A stretch of 64,000 bases of DNA from Flavobacterium sp. LC2016-23. Its GTDB lineage: Bacteria; Bacteroidota; Bacteroidia; Flavobacteriales; Flavobacteriaceae. Shown in pieces: positions 9,061-16,289 of this stretch; within the stretch, counting starts at the first letter, position 1, and every line of letters begins with the position of its first letter. The notes beneath the pieces were generated by a model that was not told the DNA's origin, searched no databases, and was given only the letters and a program-made list of their open reading frames with translations. The DNA lies in contig NZ_WKKE01000002.1 of the NCBI RefSeq assembly GCF_009674775.1, positions 1 to 64,000 on the forward strand, given 5' to 3'. A program made the position numbers and the translations under genes.

Positions 9061-10113
9061 ATGAGCGAACCTTTAATGGTCCTAAAAAAACCGTCTTATC
9101 CTTTAACACTATCTCTTTTAAGTTATTTGGAACGATACGAACGAATTTCGAAAGTATCGGTGTTCTATGATGACTTATTGCGATTTTCAGGTTCGATAAA
9201 TGTCTACGATAAAAATGAAACGGATACCTTATGGATTCGTGTCTATTACAATGAATTTGAACGAAATGAGATTGACCTGAACCTGAAACGAATTTATTCG
9301 CTGCTGCATTCAGATGGAAACAGTGAAATCATTCAGTTTCTGAATATTGATGCTATAGATTACTGTACTTTCGGAAATTCGAAACCTTTCCGAATAAAAG
9401 TCCGAAATATTCTCAATGACAATTATGTTCATTTTTATATTAAAAAAGCAGATGCTTCCCGAATTTACGGATTGGAACTCGAAGATATCCTATCGCCGGA
9501 TAAAATCAATTTTCTGGTTTATAAAGATACTTTGATCGAAGAACATATTATCGGAATTCCCGGTGATGTTTTTATGGATACTTTGCTGCATAATTGTACC
9601 GAAATGGAAAAATCCCAGATAGCAAAAGAATTCGTAAAATTTAATGAACGCTGTATGATCCGTCTTTTAGGCGATATGCGGGCTTATAATTATGTTATTG
9701 TCCCTATTCATGATTTTGACCAGGTCGTTTATAAAATCCGCCCTATTGATTTTGACCAGCAATGTTATGAAGGTAATTTTAAGGTGTATCGTCCGCAGTT
9801 TTTCAAGGAAAACTATCCGATGATAAAACTAATTAAAGAGAAATTAGAGGAACGTTCGATCATTCAGTACAAAGATGAAGAAAGGGCGATTTTGGCAAAA
9901 CGGATTCATTCGGCTGAAAACAGGATCAAAAAGTTATTGAATATCATGTGCCACGATACTATTTCGACAGAAGAACATCTGAATCAACTAAAAATGGAAT
10001 TGTACCGTTATACCAATGATATGAAATTTAAAAACGCCAAATCGATGGGACACATTATGTTTGCTGCCTTTGAATTTATTACACGTAATTTTAAAAACAC
10101 CAATTTAGTTTGA
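9061..10113 (+). CDS. Uncharacterised protein with protein-kinase-like signature
   Basis: I do not recognise a named family for this 350-residue soluble protein. Its central part reads like a divergent protein-kinase fold: a candidate ATP lysine in VHFYIKKAD (K128/K129), a hinge-like EEHIIGIPGD (160-169), a catalytic-loop-like GDMRAYN (204-210, Asp followed five residues later by Asn, as in HGDLHPGN of aminoglycoside-type kinases), and IDFDQQ (229-234) in place of DFG. The C-terminal third is charged and helical. No signal peptide or membrane segment is visible. It has its own promoter and no operon partner. The kinase reading is inference from motif spacing, and it could be a pseudokinase. 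Confidence 0.7.
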   Translation: MSEPLMVLKKPSYPLTLSLLSYLERYERISKVSVFYDDLLRFSGSINVYDKNETDTLWIRVYYNEFERNEIDLNLKRIYSLLHSDGNSEIIQFLNIDAIDYCTFGNSKPFRIKVRNILNDNYVHFYIKKADASRIYGLELEDILSPDKINFLVYKDTLIEEHIIGIPGDVFMDTLLHNCTEMEKSQIAKEFVKFNERCMIRLLGDMRAYNYVIVPIHDFDQVVYKIRPIDFDQQCYEGNFKVYRPQFFKENYPMIKLIKEKLEERSIIQYKDEERAILAKRIHSAENRIKKLLNIMCHDTISTEEHLNQLKMELYRYTNDMKFKNAKSMGHIMFAAFEFITRNFKNTNLV

Positions 10114-10140
10114 TTTTTAGCACCGGATTTTTATTCGATT

Positions 10141-10148
10141 TACTTTTG
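10141..10148 (+). promoter_or_regulatory. -7 promoter element
   Basis: TACTTTTG matches TAnnTTTG, 53 bases before the ATG of the lipoprotein gene at 10202. Confidence 0.55.
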
Positions 10149-10201
10149 TGAAATCATTTTAATCTATGTAATCCGTGGCTGAATAATTTAAAAATAATAC
10201 T

Positions 10202-11059
10202 ATGAAAAAGTCTTTTTTGCTTGCCCTTTCAATTGTTTTATTAGCCTGTCAGCAACAATCTGACAGCGATTTGAAAACACTTTTCTCGCTTCCAAAAAAG
10301 TTAAAGGAAGTTTCGGGAATCACTTATTTTCCTAAAACCAATCTGATTTATACTTTGGAAGACAGTGGAAATGCCAATAAAATTTACGCTTTGGGTGCTG
10401 ATGGAAAATTAAATAAAACGATTACCATTTCAAACGCTAAAAATGTAGACTGGGAAGATATTACAAAAGATAAGGCCGGAAATATTTATATAGGTGATTT
10501 CGGAAATAATGATAACGAACGAAAAGATTTGTGTATTTATAAAGTTGCGAAAGGTGAGCTTAATAAAGAAAATGCTGTAGCCGAATATAAAGTGTCTTTT
10601 TCGTATCCGGAACAAACGGAGTTTCCACCAAAGAAGAAGGAACTATTTTATGATGTTGAAGGTTTTTTTGAACATGGAAACTATTTTTACCTTTTTACAA
10701 AAAACAGGAGCAAGGGCTTTGACGGGACTGCTTTTATCTACAAAATTCTAAATGCTCCCGGAGTTCAGAAAGCCACTAAGATCGGAACATTTAAAACCTG
10801 TGATACTTATAATCATTGCGTGCTGACAAGCGCTACAATCAGCCCTGACGGAAAAAAAGTGGCTCTGCTAAGCCATGACAAAATTGTTTTGTTTCAGGGA
10901 TATAAAGGAGATGCTTTTCATAAAGGTTCCCAAACCGAAATAAAACTGAATCACTTTTCCCAAAAAGAAGCGATTGTTTTTAAAGACAACAAAACCTTAC
11001 TTATCGCCGACGAAAAAACCAACAAAATAGGAGGTAAGGTGTATGAGTTTTTTTTATAA
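10202..11059 (+). CDS. Predicted beta-propeller lipoprotein
   Basis: The 285-residue protein has a lipoprotein signal (IVLLAC, lipidated C16). Repeats of the SGITYFPKTNLIYTLEDSG and KAGNIYIGDFGNN type suggest beta-propeller blades like those of SdiA-regulated or SMP-30-type proteins. It probably faces the periplasm at a membrane. The ligand or substrate is not evident. It is a single gene with its own promoter, and its downstream gap contains the word-like repeats. Confidence 0.75.
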   Translation: MKKSFLLALSIVLLACQQQSDSDLKTLFSLPKKLKEVSGITYFPKTNLIYTLEDSGNANKIYALGADGKLNKTITISNAKNVDWEDITKDKAGNIYIGDFGNNDNERKDLCIYKVAKGELNKENAVAEYKVSFSYPEQTEFPPKKKELFYDVEGFFEHGNYFYLFTKNRSKGFDGTAFIYKILNAPGVQKATKIGTFKTCDTYNHCVLTSATISPDGKKVALLSHDKIVLFQGYKGDAFHKGSQTEIKLNHFSQKEAIVFKDNKTLLIADEKTNKIGGKVYEFFL

Positions 11060-11305
11060 GGCTCTAAGGTTCTGAGTCGCTAAGTTTCTAAGTTTTTTTT
11101 TAAGTGTTTAAGTTAATAGCTAATAGTGAAATGTATTAAATGTTTTTTTTGAAACACTAAAAGTATTTTCAATTTTGAATAACGATTACATAAAATAAAA
11201 ATGTCTGCTTTTATATTTTAAAAGCAGACATTTAACTTTGTTCCTTTGAACCTTTGCGACTTTGAGCCTTAAAAAACCTTAGTACCTTAGCTACTCAGAA
11301 CCTCA
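11060..11305. repeat. Inverted pair of word-like repeats around a hairpin
   Basis: The left part (AAGGCTCTAAGGTTCTGAGT, then CGCTAAGTTTCTAAG) and the right part (CCTTAGTACCTTAGCTACTC, then AGAACCTCAGTACC) are inverted versions of the same motif. Between them lies a strong hairpin, AAATGTCTGCTTTT with AAAAGCAGACATTT (about 11199-11234), which can terminate transcripts from one or both flanks. No gene is present. Confidence 0.7.
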
Positions 11306-11309
11306 GTAC

Positions 11310-14300
11310 CTAGAAACTATAAGCTGCCCCAAAAATAACTCTTCCCACTTCGTCAGGAGATTTAAAATAAGAGATTCTGGCTGTAATTACGTTGACTGCA
11401 TTTAGCCAAAGTCCGCCACCATAATCCTGGTGCCATTTTTTTGAATTTTCTCCGTCAAGCCAAATTCTTCCGTAGTCAAAACCACCCAGGATTCCGTAGG
11501 TAAACGGAACTATGGTACGGTTAATTTTGCCGAGGCTTAGTCGCAGATCGCTACTTTGTGAGAAATATGAACTTCCTAGAAAACGTTCGTTTCTGTAACC
11601 GCGTAAATCGGTATCTCCACCCAAAGTAGCACCCTGATAAAATTCGTAGTTGTTGTTTAAGATTGCTTTTCCTTTCACATAAGTAGCCAAAATCAATTTT
11701 CCACTATGATCTATTCGGTGTGTAAAACCTAATGCACTTTCAATGGCAGGGAAATTTTGTTTGGTATCATCCAGATTAGTCGTCCAGCTTGCCATAACCA
11801 TAAAAGCCATACCTAAAGTTGGTTTTGCTTTAAAATCCGAGTTTTTAAAAGTATATTTAATTCGTGCTCCACTGTAAGACTGACCTTCAAAAATGGTCGG
11901 ATTTATAATGCCGGGAGTATTGATAAATCTTCCTTCTGTATCTTCGACCTTCATTTTTTCGAAAAAAGGCTGAAAAGTCAATTCGCTTCCATAACGTCCT
12001 ACATGTCTAAGGGCCGGAGCCACTTTAATCTGCTGGATACGAACTCTGTTATAATCCATTCCGAAATCCTGGTCGTTATTAGGCGTTTCATTTCCATACC
12101 CAAAGTAATTCTTGGCAAAATTCGGAGTAGTATATTGTGATTCTACATCAATGACCCATTTTCCTAATAGTCCCGGAAAATGCGCTACATAATTAAATTC
12201 AAGACCACCGGTTGCAAAATAATAAAAGGCGTTTAACACATGTCTTTGCGTATACGGATTTTGTTTGAAATTATTGACGGTGTAATTAAAATTAATACCC
12301 ACTTTTACCCCATCATCAGGGTTAAAACCAATGTTTGGAAGTCCTGAAACTACATTGTATTTTGGCTTTTCATAGTTGTATAAATTGACATCATAATCAT
12401 CCGTTAACTGGGTTTGGGTCTTTGAATCCAGGTTATAAGTGTTTTCCTTTGATTTGAAATCATAGACAATCACTCTTTTTCCGTTTTCAATGTTGTAAAT
12501 ATCATTGTTCTGACCCCCAATCAAACGAATTTTTATATTCGATTTGTGATTTCCGGTTACCTCAAAAGTATCGTTGTCATCTAAACCATAAATCCAAAGG
12601 TTGGAAGTTTTGCTGTCTGTTACATTTTTCGTGTAAATTAATTCATCACCTTCTTTCTTACTTCTGTAGACATTAATTTCTAAACTCTTTTTTGCATTAT
12701 GATTGATGACAAATTTGTCTTTTCTATCTGTTCCGGCAATCATTATGGTGTGACTCAGGACATCAAAATATTTCGAAGCATATTTCTGCAGCTCTTTTTT
12801 CCTGTTTTTTAATTTTTGCTCAATGTCTTTAATTGTGGCATCCTGAACTTCTTTAGGCAAATTTTTAAAAGCATTATCGATATCATTATCAGATAAGTTT
12901 TGCTGAATAAATTTCGCCTGTTCGATCCAGTCTTTCTCATCAGCCGTTTTCAGAAAAGCTAAATCTAACGGATAAGGTTCTCTGTTAAGCCATTTTACAT
13001 TATCGATTTCGTTTTTAAATGTTCGCATGTGGCGAAGTGCCGGAATATTCATTAAAATAGAAAGTAACGTTCCGTCATATTTCACAAAGGCCTGATCGCG
13101 ATCACGCGGAATTGGCCGATAAACAATCTTGTCCCCAATTTTATATTCTCCCCAACGCCATTGGTCGCTGTGTCGGTCCCAATCGCCAATCAGCATGTCA
13201 AACAAACGGGCTTTGATGTATTCTTTTTCATCAACGGTATATTTTTCATCTTTGTGAAGATTTTTCATCATATCATCGGTACTGATGATGTCTCTCGGAT
13301 GTCCAAAACTTTTGGCATCCAAATGATTGTCGGCTGCTCTCTCTTCAACCATGTATAATTCATCTCCGAAATTTGAATTGAATTCTTTCAGGCCATCCTG
13401 CTTCGGAATATAGTACAAAACGGGATTGCTGTGCGCAAGGCCTAATTTGTCTGCCATAGTTCCAACAGCAAATGGAGTGTAGGGATGAGAAGTAGTATAG
13501 AAATCCAGTAAAAAACCTTCAGCATACGTATCTTCAAAATCATTTACAATATACTGATCTTTAAAAGCAACAGATTGCAGGAATTGGGTGGCACTTTTTT
13601 TCATGGCACGCAATACATATTCACGGCCTTTATCGTCAGACATTCGTAACGATTTAGACTGATGGCCTCCACCTTCACGAATCGGTTTCAAACCTCCCAT
13701 CAAAGTGTCCAAAGTTGCTGTTTTGGCTTCAATTGGTAAGCTGTAATAGGCTCTGTAATGATTTCCGAATAAGAATCTGTGAAACAGACTTTTCTTCGTC
13801 ATTTCTTTAGTATAGATAGAAGTGGTTATCGTTTTTGGAAAATTGGTGCTATTGGCAGCCCAGTTAATTTCTTTTGCTTTTATGATTTCATGTTCGAAAA
13901 GTAATTTTTCTTTTTGATTTTCTTTTCCAAAGAAATTAACTTTTGCATCGCCGCTTTTAAATAGTGTCAGTGTTGCGTAGCCATTTCCTCCGTACGAAAA
14001 ATCATTTGCTCCTGTAGCCCTTGCTGCTTCGGATTTCGAACCTGCACCACTAATAATTTGCCTGATATTTTCCCTGTTGATATATTGCAGATTATGATCG
14101 TGTCCCGAAACTACAATTACATTTTTCTGTCCCTGGAGTAAGGTTTTTATTCGCTTTGCGTAAATCGTGTATTGTTTATTTTGTAAATCCTGCGGACTTA
14201 TACCGGATGTCTTTCGTAATAAATTAATAAAAGAACCAATAATAGGAAGCGGAATTTTATTTTCCAATGGGAATAATTGTTTTTCCAGCGAAAACTGACC

Positions 14301-15041
14301 ACCATGTGTCCCATTACTCATTAAAGGATGATGAATAGCAAGAACTACCGTTTTTTCCTGGTTTTTGTTTAAAAGATTTTCAAGTTCATCAAAGAAGTCT
14401 TCTCTTGTTTTGATATCACAATTGTCATTAATAGTAGGGTGATGATCCCAGTTTTCGAGATACCATTCACTGTCTACCGTAATTAATGTCGAAGTACTGT
14501 CAATTTTCACATCTTCAATCGGACAGCCTTTGCGTGGTAAAAAAGCTTTTTTATCATTAAGGTATTTTGTTACAAAATCGGCCTGACGTTCCAAGCCGCT
14601 AATACCGCTGTACCAGTCATGATTTCCGGGAATAAAGATCGTTTTTCCTTTAAATCCTTCGGTTAGTTTTAATTGATTTTTAAGTTTTGTCTCTGCGGTC
14701 GCTTTTTCTGCAGCATTATTATCACCGGGGAAACCTTTCGGATATATATTGTCTCCCAAAAACACTAAAGTCGATTTTTTATTTGCTTTTTTTAGCTTTT
14801 TATGCAATAATTCAAGTGTCTGCTGCGCTTGTGCTTCGTCAGCATTTCCGGCATCTCCGACTAAAAAAAGAGTGTGGGCAATTTTTATGGTATCTGTTGC
14901 GTTTTCATTTTCGTTGGCGCTTACATTTTTTCCGTATTCTGCTTTATGTGTAGCACACGAGTGAAGTATTAACACAGAGGTTATTACCAAAGAATAGTTT
15001 TTAATCTTAGTAATAAAATGGTTATCCAAAAACAATTTCAT
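11310..15041 (-). CDS. Metallophosphatase / kinase-like / outer-membrane barrel fusion lipoprotein
   Basis: The protein has 1243 residues. Its N-terminus carries a lipoprotein-like signal (LILHSC, C29). Residues 55-370 are a calcineurin-type metallophosphoesterase: GDAGN (62-66), GDN (96-98), GNHD (139-142), HH (237-238) and GHDH (313-316). Residues about 440-660 are not phosphatase: REYVLRAMKKS, then DMLIGDWDRH (615-624) and PRDRDQ (645-650) resemble the lysine, catalytic loop and metal-binding Asp of HipA/FAM20-type atypical kinases. From about 870 to the end it is a BamA-like surface-antigen beta-barrel finishing in the terminal Phe (GAAYSF). It probably sits in the outer membrane with its enzymatic part in the periplasm. 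The kinase reading is inference. Confidence 0.85.
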   Translation of the reverse strand: MKLFLDNHFITKIKNYSLVITSVLILHSCATHKAEYGKNVSANENENATDTIKIAHTLFLVGDAGNADEAQAQQTLELLHKKLKKANKKSTLVFLGDNIYPKGFPGDNNAAEKATAETKLKNQLKLTEGFKGKTIFIPGNHDWYSGISGLERQADFVTKYLNDKKAFLPRKGCPIEDVKIDSTSTLITVDSEWYLENWDHHPTINDNCDIKTREDFFDELENLLNKNQEKTVVLAIHHPLMSNGTHGGQFSLEKQLFPLENKIPLPIIGSFINLLRKTSGISPQDLQNKQYTIYAKRIKTLLQGQKNVIVVSGHDHNLQYINRENIRQIISGAGSKSEAARATGANDFSYGGNGYATLTLFKSGDAKVNFFGKENQKEKLLFEHEIIKAKEINWAANSTNFPKTITTSIYTKEMTKKSLFHRFLFGNHYRAYYSLPIEAKTATLDTLMGGLKPIREGGGHQSKSLRMSDDKGREYVLRAMKKSATQFLQSVAFKDQYIVNDFEDTYAEGFLLDFYTTSHPYTPFAVGTMADKLGLAHSNPVLYYIPKQDGLKEFNSNFGDELYMVEERAADNHLDAKSFGHPRDIISTDDMMKNLHKDEKYTVDEKEYIKARLFDMLIGDWDRHSDQWRWGEYKIGDKIVYRPIPRDRDQAFVKYDGTLLSILMNIPALRHMRTFKNEIDNVKWLNREPYPLDLAFLKTADEKDWIEQAKFIQQNLSDNDIDNAFKNLPKEVQDATIKDIEQKLKNRKKELQKYASKYFDVLSHTIMIAGTDRKDKFVINHNAKKSLEINVYRSKKEGDELIYTKNVTDSKTSNLWIYGLDDNDTFEVTGNHKSNIKIRLIGGQNNDIYNIENGKRVIVYDFKSKENTYNLDSKTQTQLTDDYDVNLYNYEKPKYNVVSGLPNIGFNPDDGVKVGINFNYTVNNFKQNPYTQRHVLNAFYYFATGGLEFNYVAHFPGLLGKWVIDVESQYTTPNFAKNYFGYGNETPNNDQDFGMDYNRVRIQQIKVAPALRHVGRYGSELTFQPFFEKMKVEDTEGRFINTPGIINPTIFEGQSYSGARIKYTFKNSDFKAKPTLGMAFMVMASWTTNLDDTKQNFPAIESALGFTHRIDHSGKLILATYVKGKAILNNNYEFYQGATLGGDTDLRGYRNERFLGSSYFSQSSDLRLSLGKINRTIVPFTYGILGGFDYGRIWLDGENSKKWHQDYGGGLWLNAVNVITARISYFKSPDEVGRVIFGAAYSF

Positions 15042-15067
15042 AATTTCGTGGTATAAAAATATTCTTT

Positions 15068-16246
15068 ATGAATTTAATAGAACAATCCGAAGATTTCGTC
15101 AGTAATTTACTCAAAGATAACCTTTCTAATCTATATTCTTACCATAATATTAACCATACTTTTAATGTAGTAACTGCGGTTAATAAGCTTTGTACGAAGG
15201 AAAATGTGGGGGGTGCCGAAAAAGAAATGCTTTTAGTGGCTGCATGGTTTCATGATACGGGTTACATAAAAGGTGTAGAAGACCATGAAAATGAGAGCGT
15301 AAAGATCGCAACGGCCTTTTTGAAAACGAAAGACCAATCAGAGGCATTTATAGCGGAAGTTTCGAAACTTATTTTGGCTACCTCAAAAACGTATGTTCCG
15401 CAAACACACCTGGAAAAGATTATAAAAGATGCTGATTACGTTCATATTACAAGTTTAGAATACGAATCCACGTGTGAATTGCTGCGTTTTGAATTAAAAA
15501 ACACCCTGAACCTTTCTTTCTCCAGCTTAGACTGGGCAAAGGAAAACCTTAGTTTTTTGATAAACAAACATCGGTTTTATACGGATTATGCGCTGAAAAA
15601 ATGGCAGCCTCTAAAAGAGAAAAATATTGCTACGGTTCAGAAAAGGTTAAATAAGGAGGAATTGAAAAAAGCAAAAGAGTCTGAAGCCGAAGAAAAAAAG
15701 AAAGATAAAGTAGAAAAACCGGACCGTGGTGTAGATACTTTATTTCGTGTCACTCTGGGAAATCATACCCGTCTCAGCGGAATTGCAGATAGTAAGGCGA
15801 ATATTCTCTTGTCAGTAAATGCGATTATTATTTCGATTGCGCTTTCTTCAATTATACCAAAATTAGACAGTCCAAAAAATGCGCATCTGGTGATTCCGAC
15901 TTTTATTATGCTGATGTCGAGTGTGATCACTATTATTTTTGCTATTCTGTCTACACGTCCAAAAGTAACTTCGGGTTTTTTTACACGTGAGGATGTTGAA
16001 GCTAAAAAAGTAAATTTGATGTTTTTTGGAAATTTCTACAAAATGCCGCTTAAAGATTATGACTGGGCCATGAATGAAATGATGAAGGACCGTGATTATC
16101 TGTATTCGACCATGATCAAAGATTTATATTATCTCGGATTGGTATTACAGCGCAAATATAATTTACTGCGAATTGCATACAACTTTTTTATGGTTGGCAT
16201 TATCATCACCGTTATTGCATTTGTGATCGCTTTTAAAAGCTTATAA
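15068..16246 (+). CDS. HD-domain phosphohydrolase fused to Pycsar-type (PycTM) membrane domain
   Basis: The protein has 392 residues. Residues 15-170 form an HD domain with metal ligands in YHNINH (H26, H30), FHD (H62, D63), DHE (H73) and KDAD (D121). A charged lysine/glutamate linker (about 190-220) leads to a domain with GNHTRLSGIADSKANILLS (231-249) and membrane helices near 248-264, 274-294 and 368-390. That domain matches the Pycsar effector membrane domain (PycTM) family. Known PycTM effectors depolarise membranes in anti-phage defence when bound by cyclic pyrimidine nucleotides. Here an HD domain, which could degrade a nucleotide, replaces a separate sensor, and no cyclase is nearby. 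It diverges from the metallophosphatase gene by 26 bases. Confidence 0.85.
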   Translation: MNLIEQSEDFVSNLLKDNLSNLYSYHNINHTFNVVTAVNKLCTKENVGGAEKEMLLVAAWFHDTGYIKGVEDHENESVKIATAFLKTKDQSEAFIAEVSKLILATSKTYVPQTHLEKIIKDADYVHITSLEYESTCELLRFELKNTLNLSFSSLDWAKENLSFLINKHRFYTDYALKKWQPLKEKNIATVQKRLNKEELKKAKESEAEEKKKDKVEKPDRGVDTLFRVTLGNHTRLSGIADSKANILLSVNAIIISIALSSIIPKLDSPKNAHLVIPTFIMLMSSVITIIFAILSTRPKVTSGFFTREDVEAKKVNLMFFGNFYKMPLKDYDWAMNEMMKDRDYLYSTMIKDLYYLGLVLQRKYNLLRIAYNFFMVGIIITVIAFVIAFKSL

Positions 16247-16283
16247 AAAAAAAGCTCAACTAGTTTAAAGTTGAGCTTTTTTT
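16246..16283. terminator. Bidirectional terminator
   Basis: AAAGCTCAACT pairs with AGTTGAGCTTT, flanked by an A run and a T run. It lies between the convergent HD-PycTM and GAF genes and serves both. Confidence 0.9.
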
Positions 16284-16289
16284 ATAAAA

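Noticed and set aside
14687-14964. Two overlapping forward ORFs of 71-88 codons
   Set aside because: They lie antisense within the metallophosphatase domain, whose motifs are intact, and have no start signals of their own.
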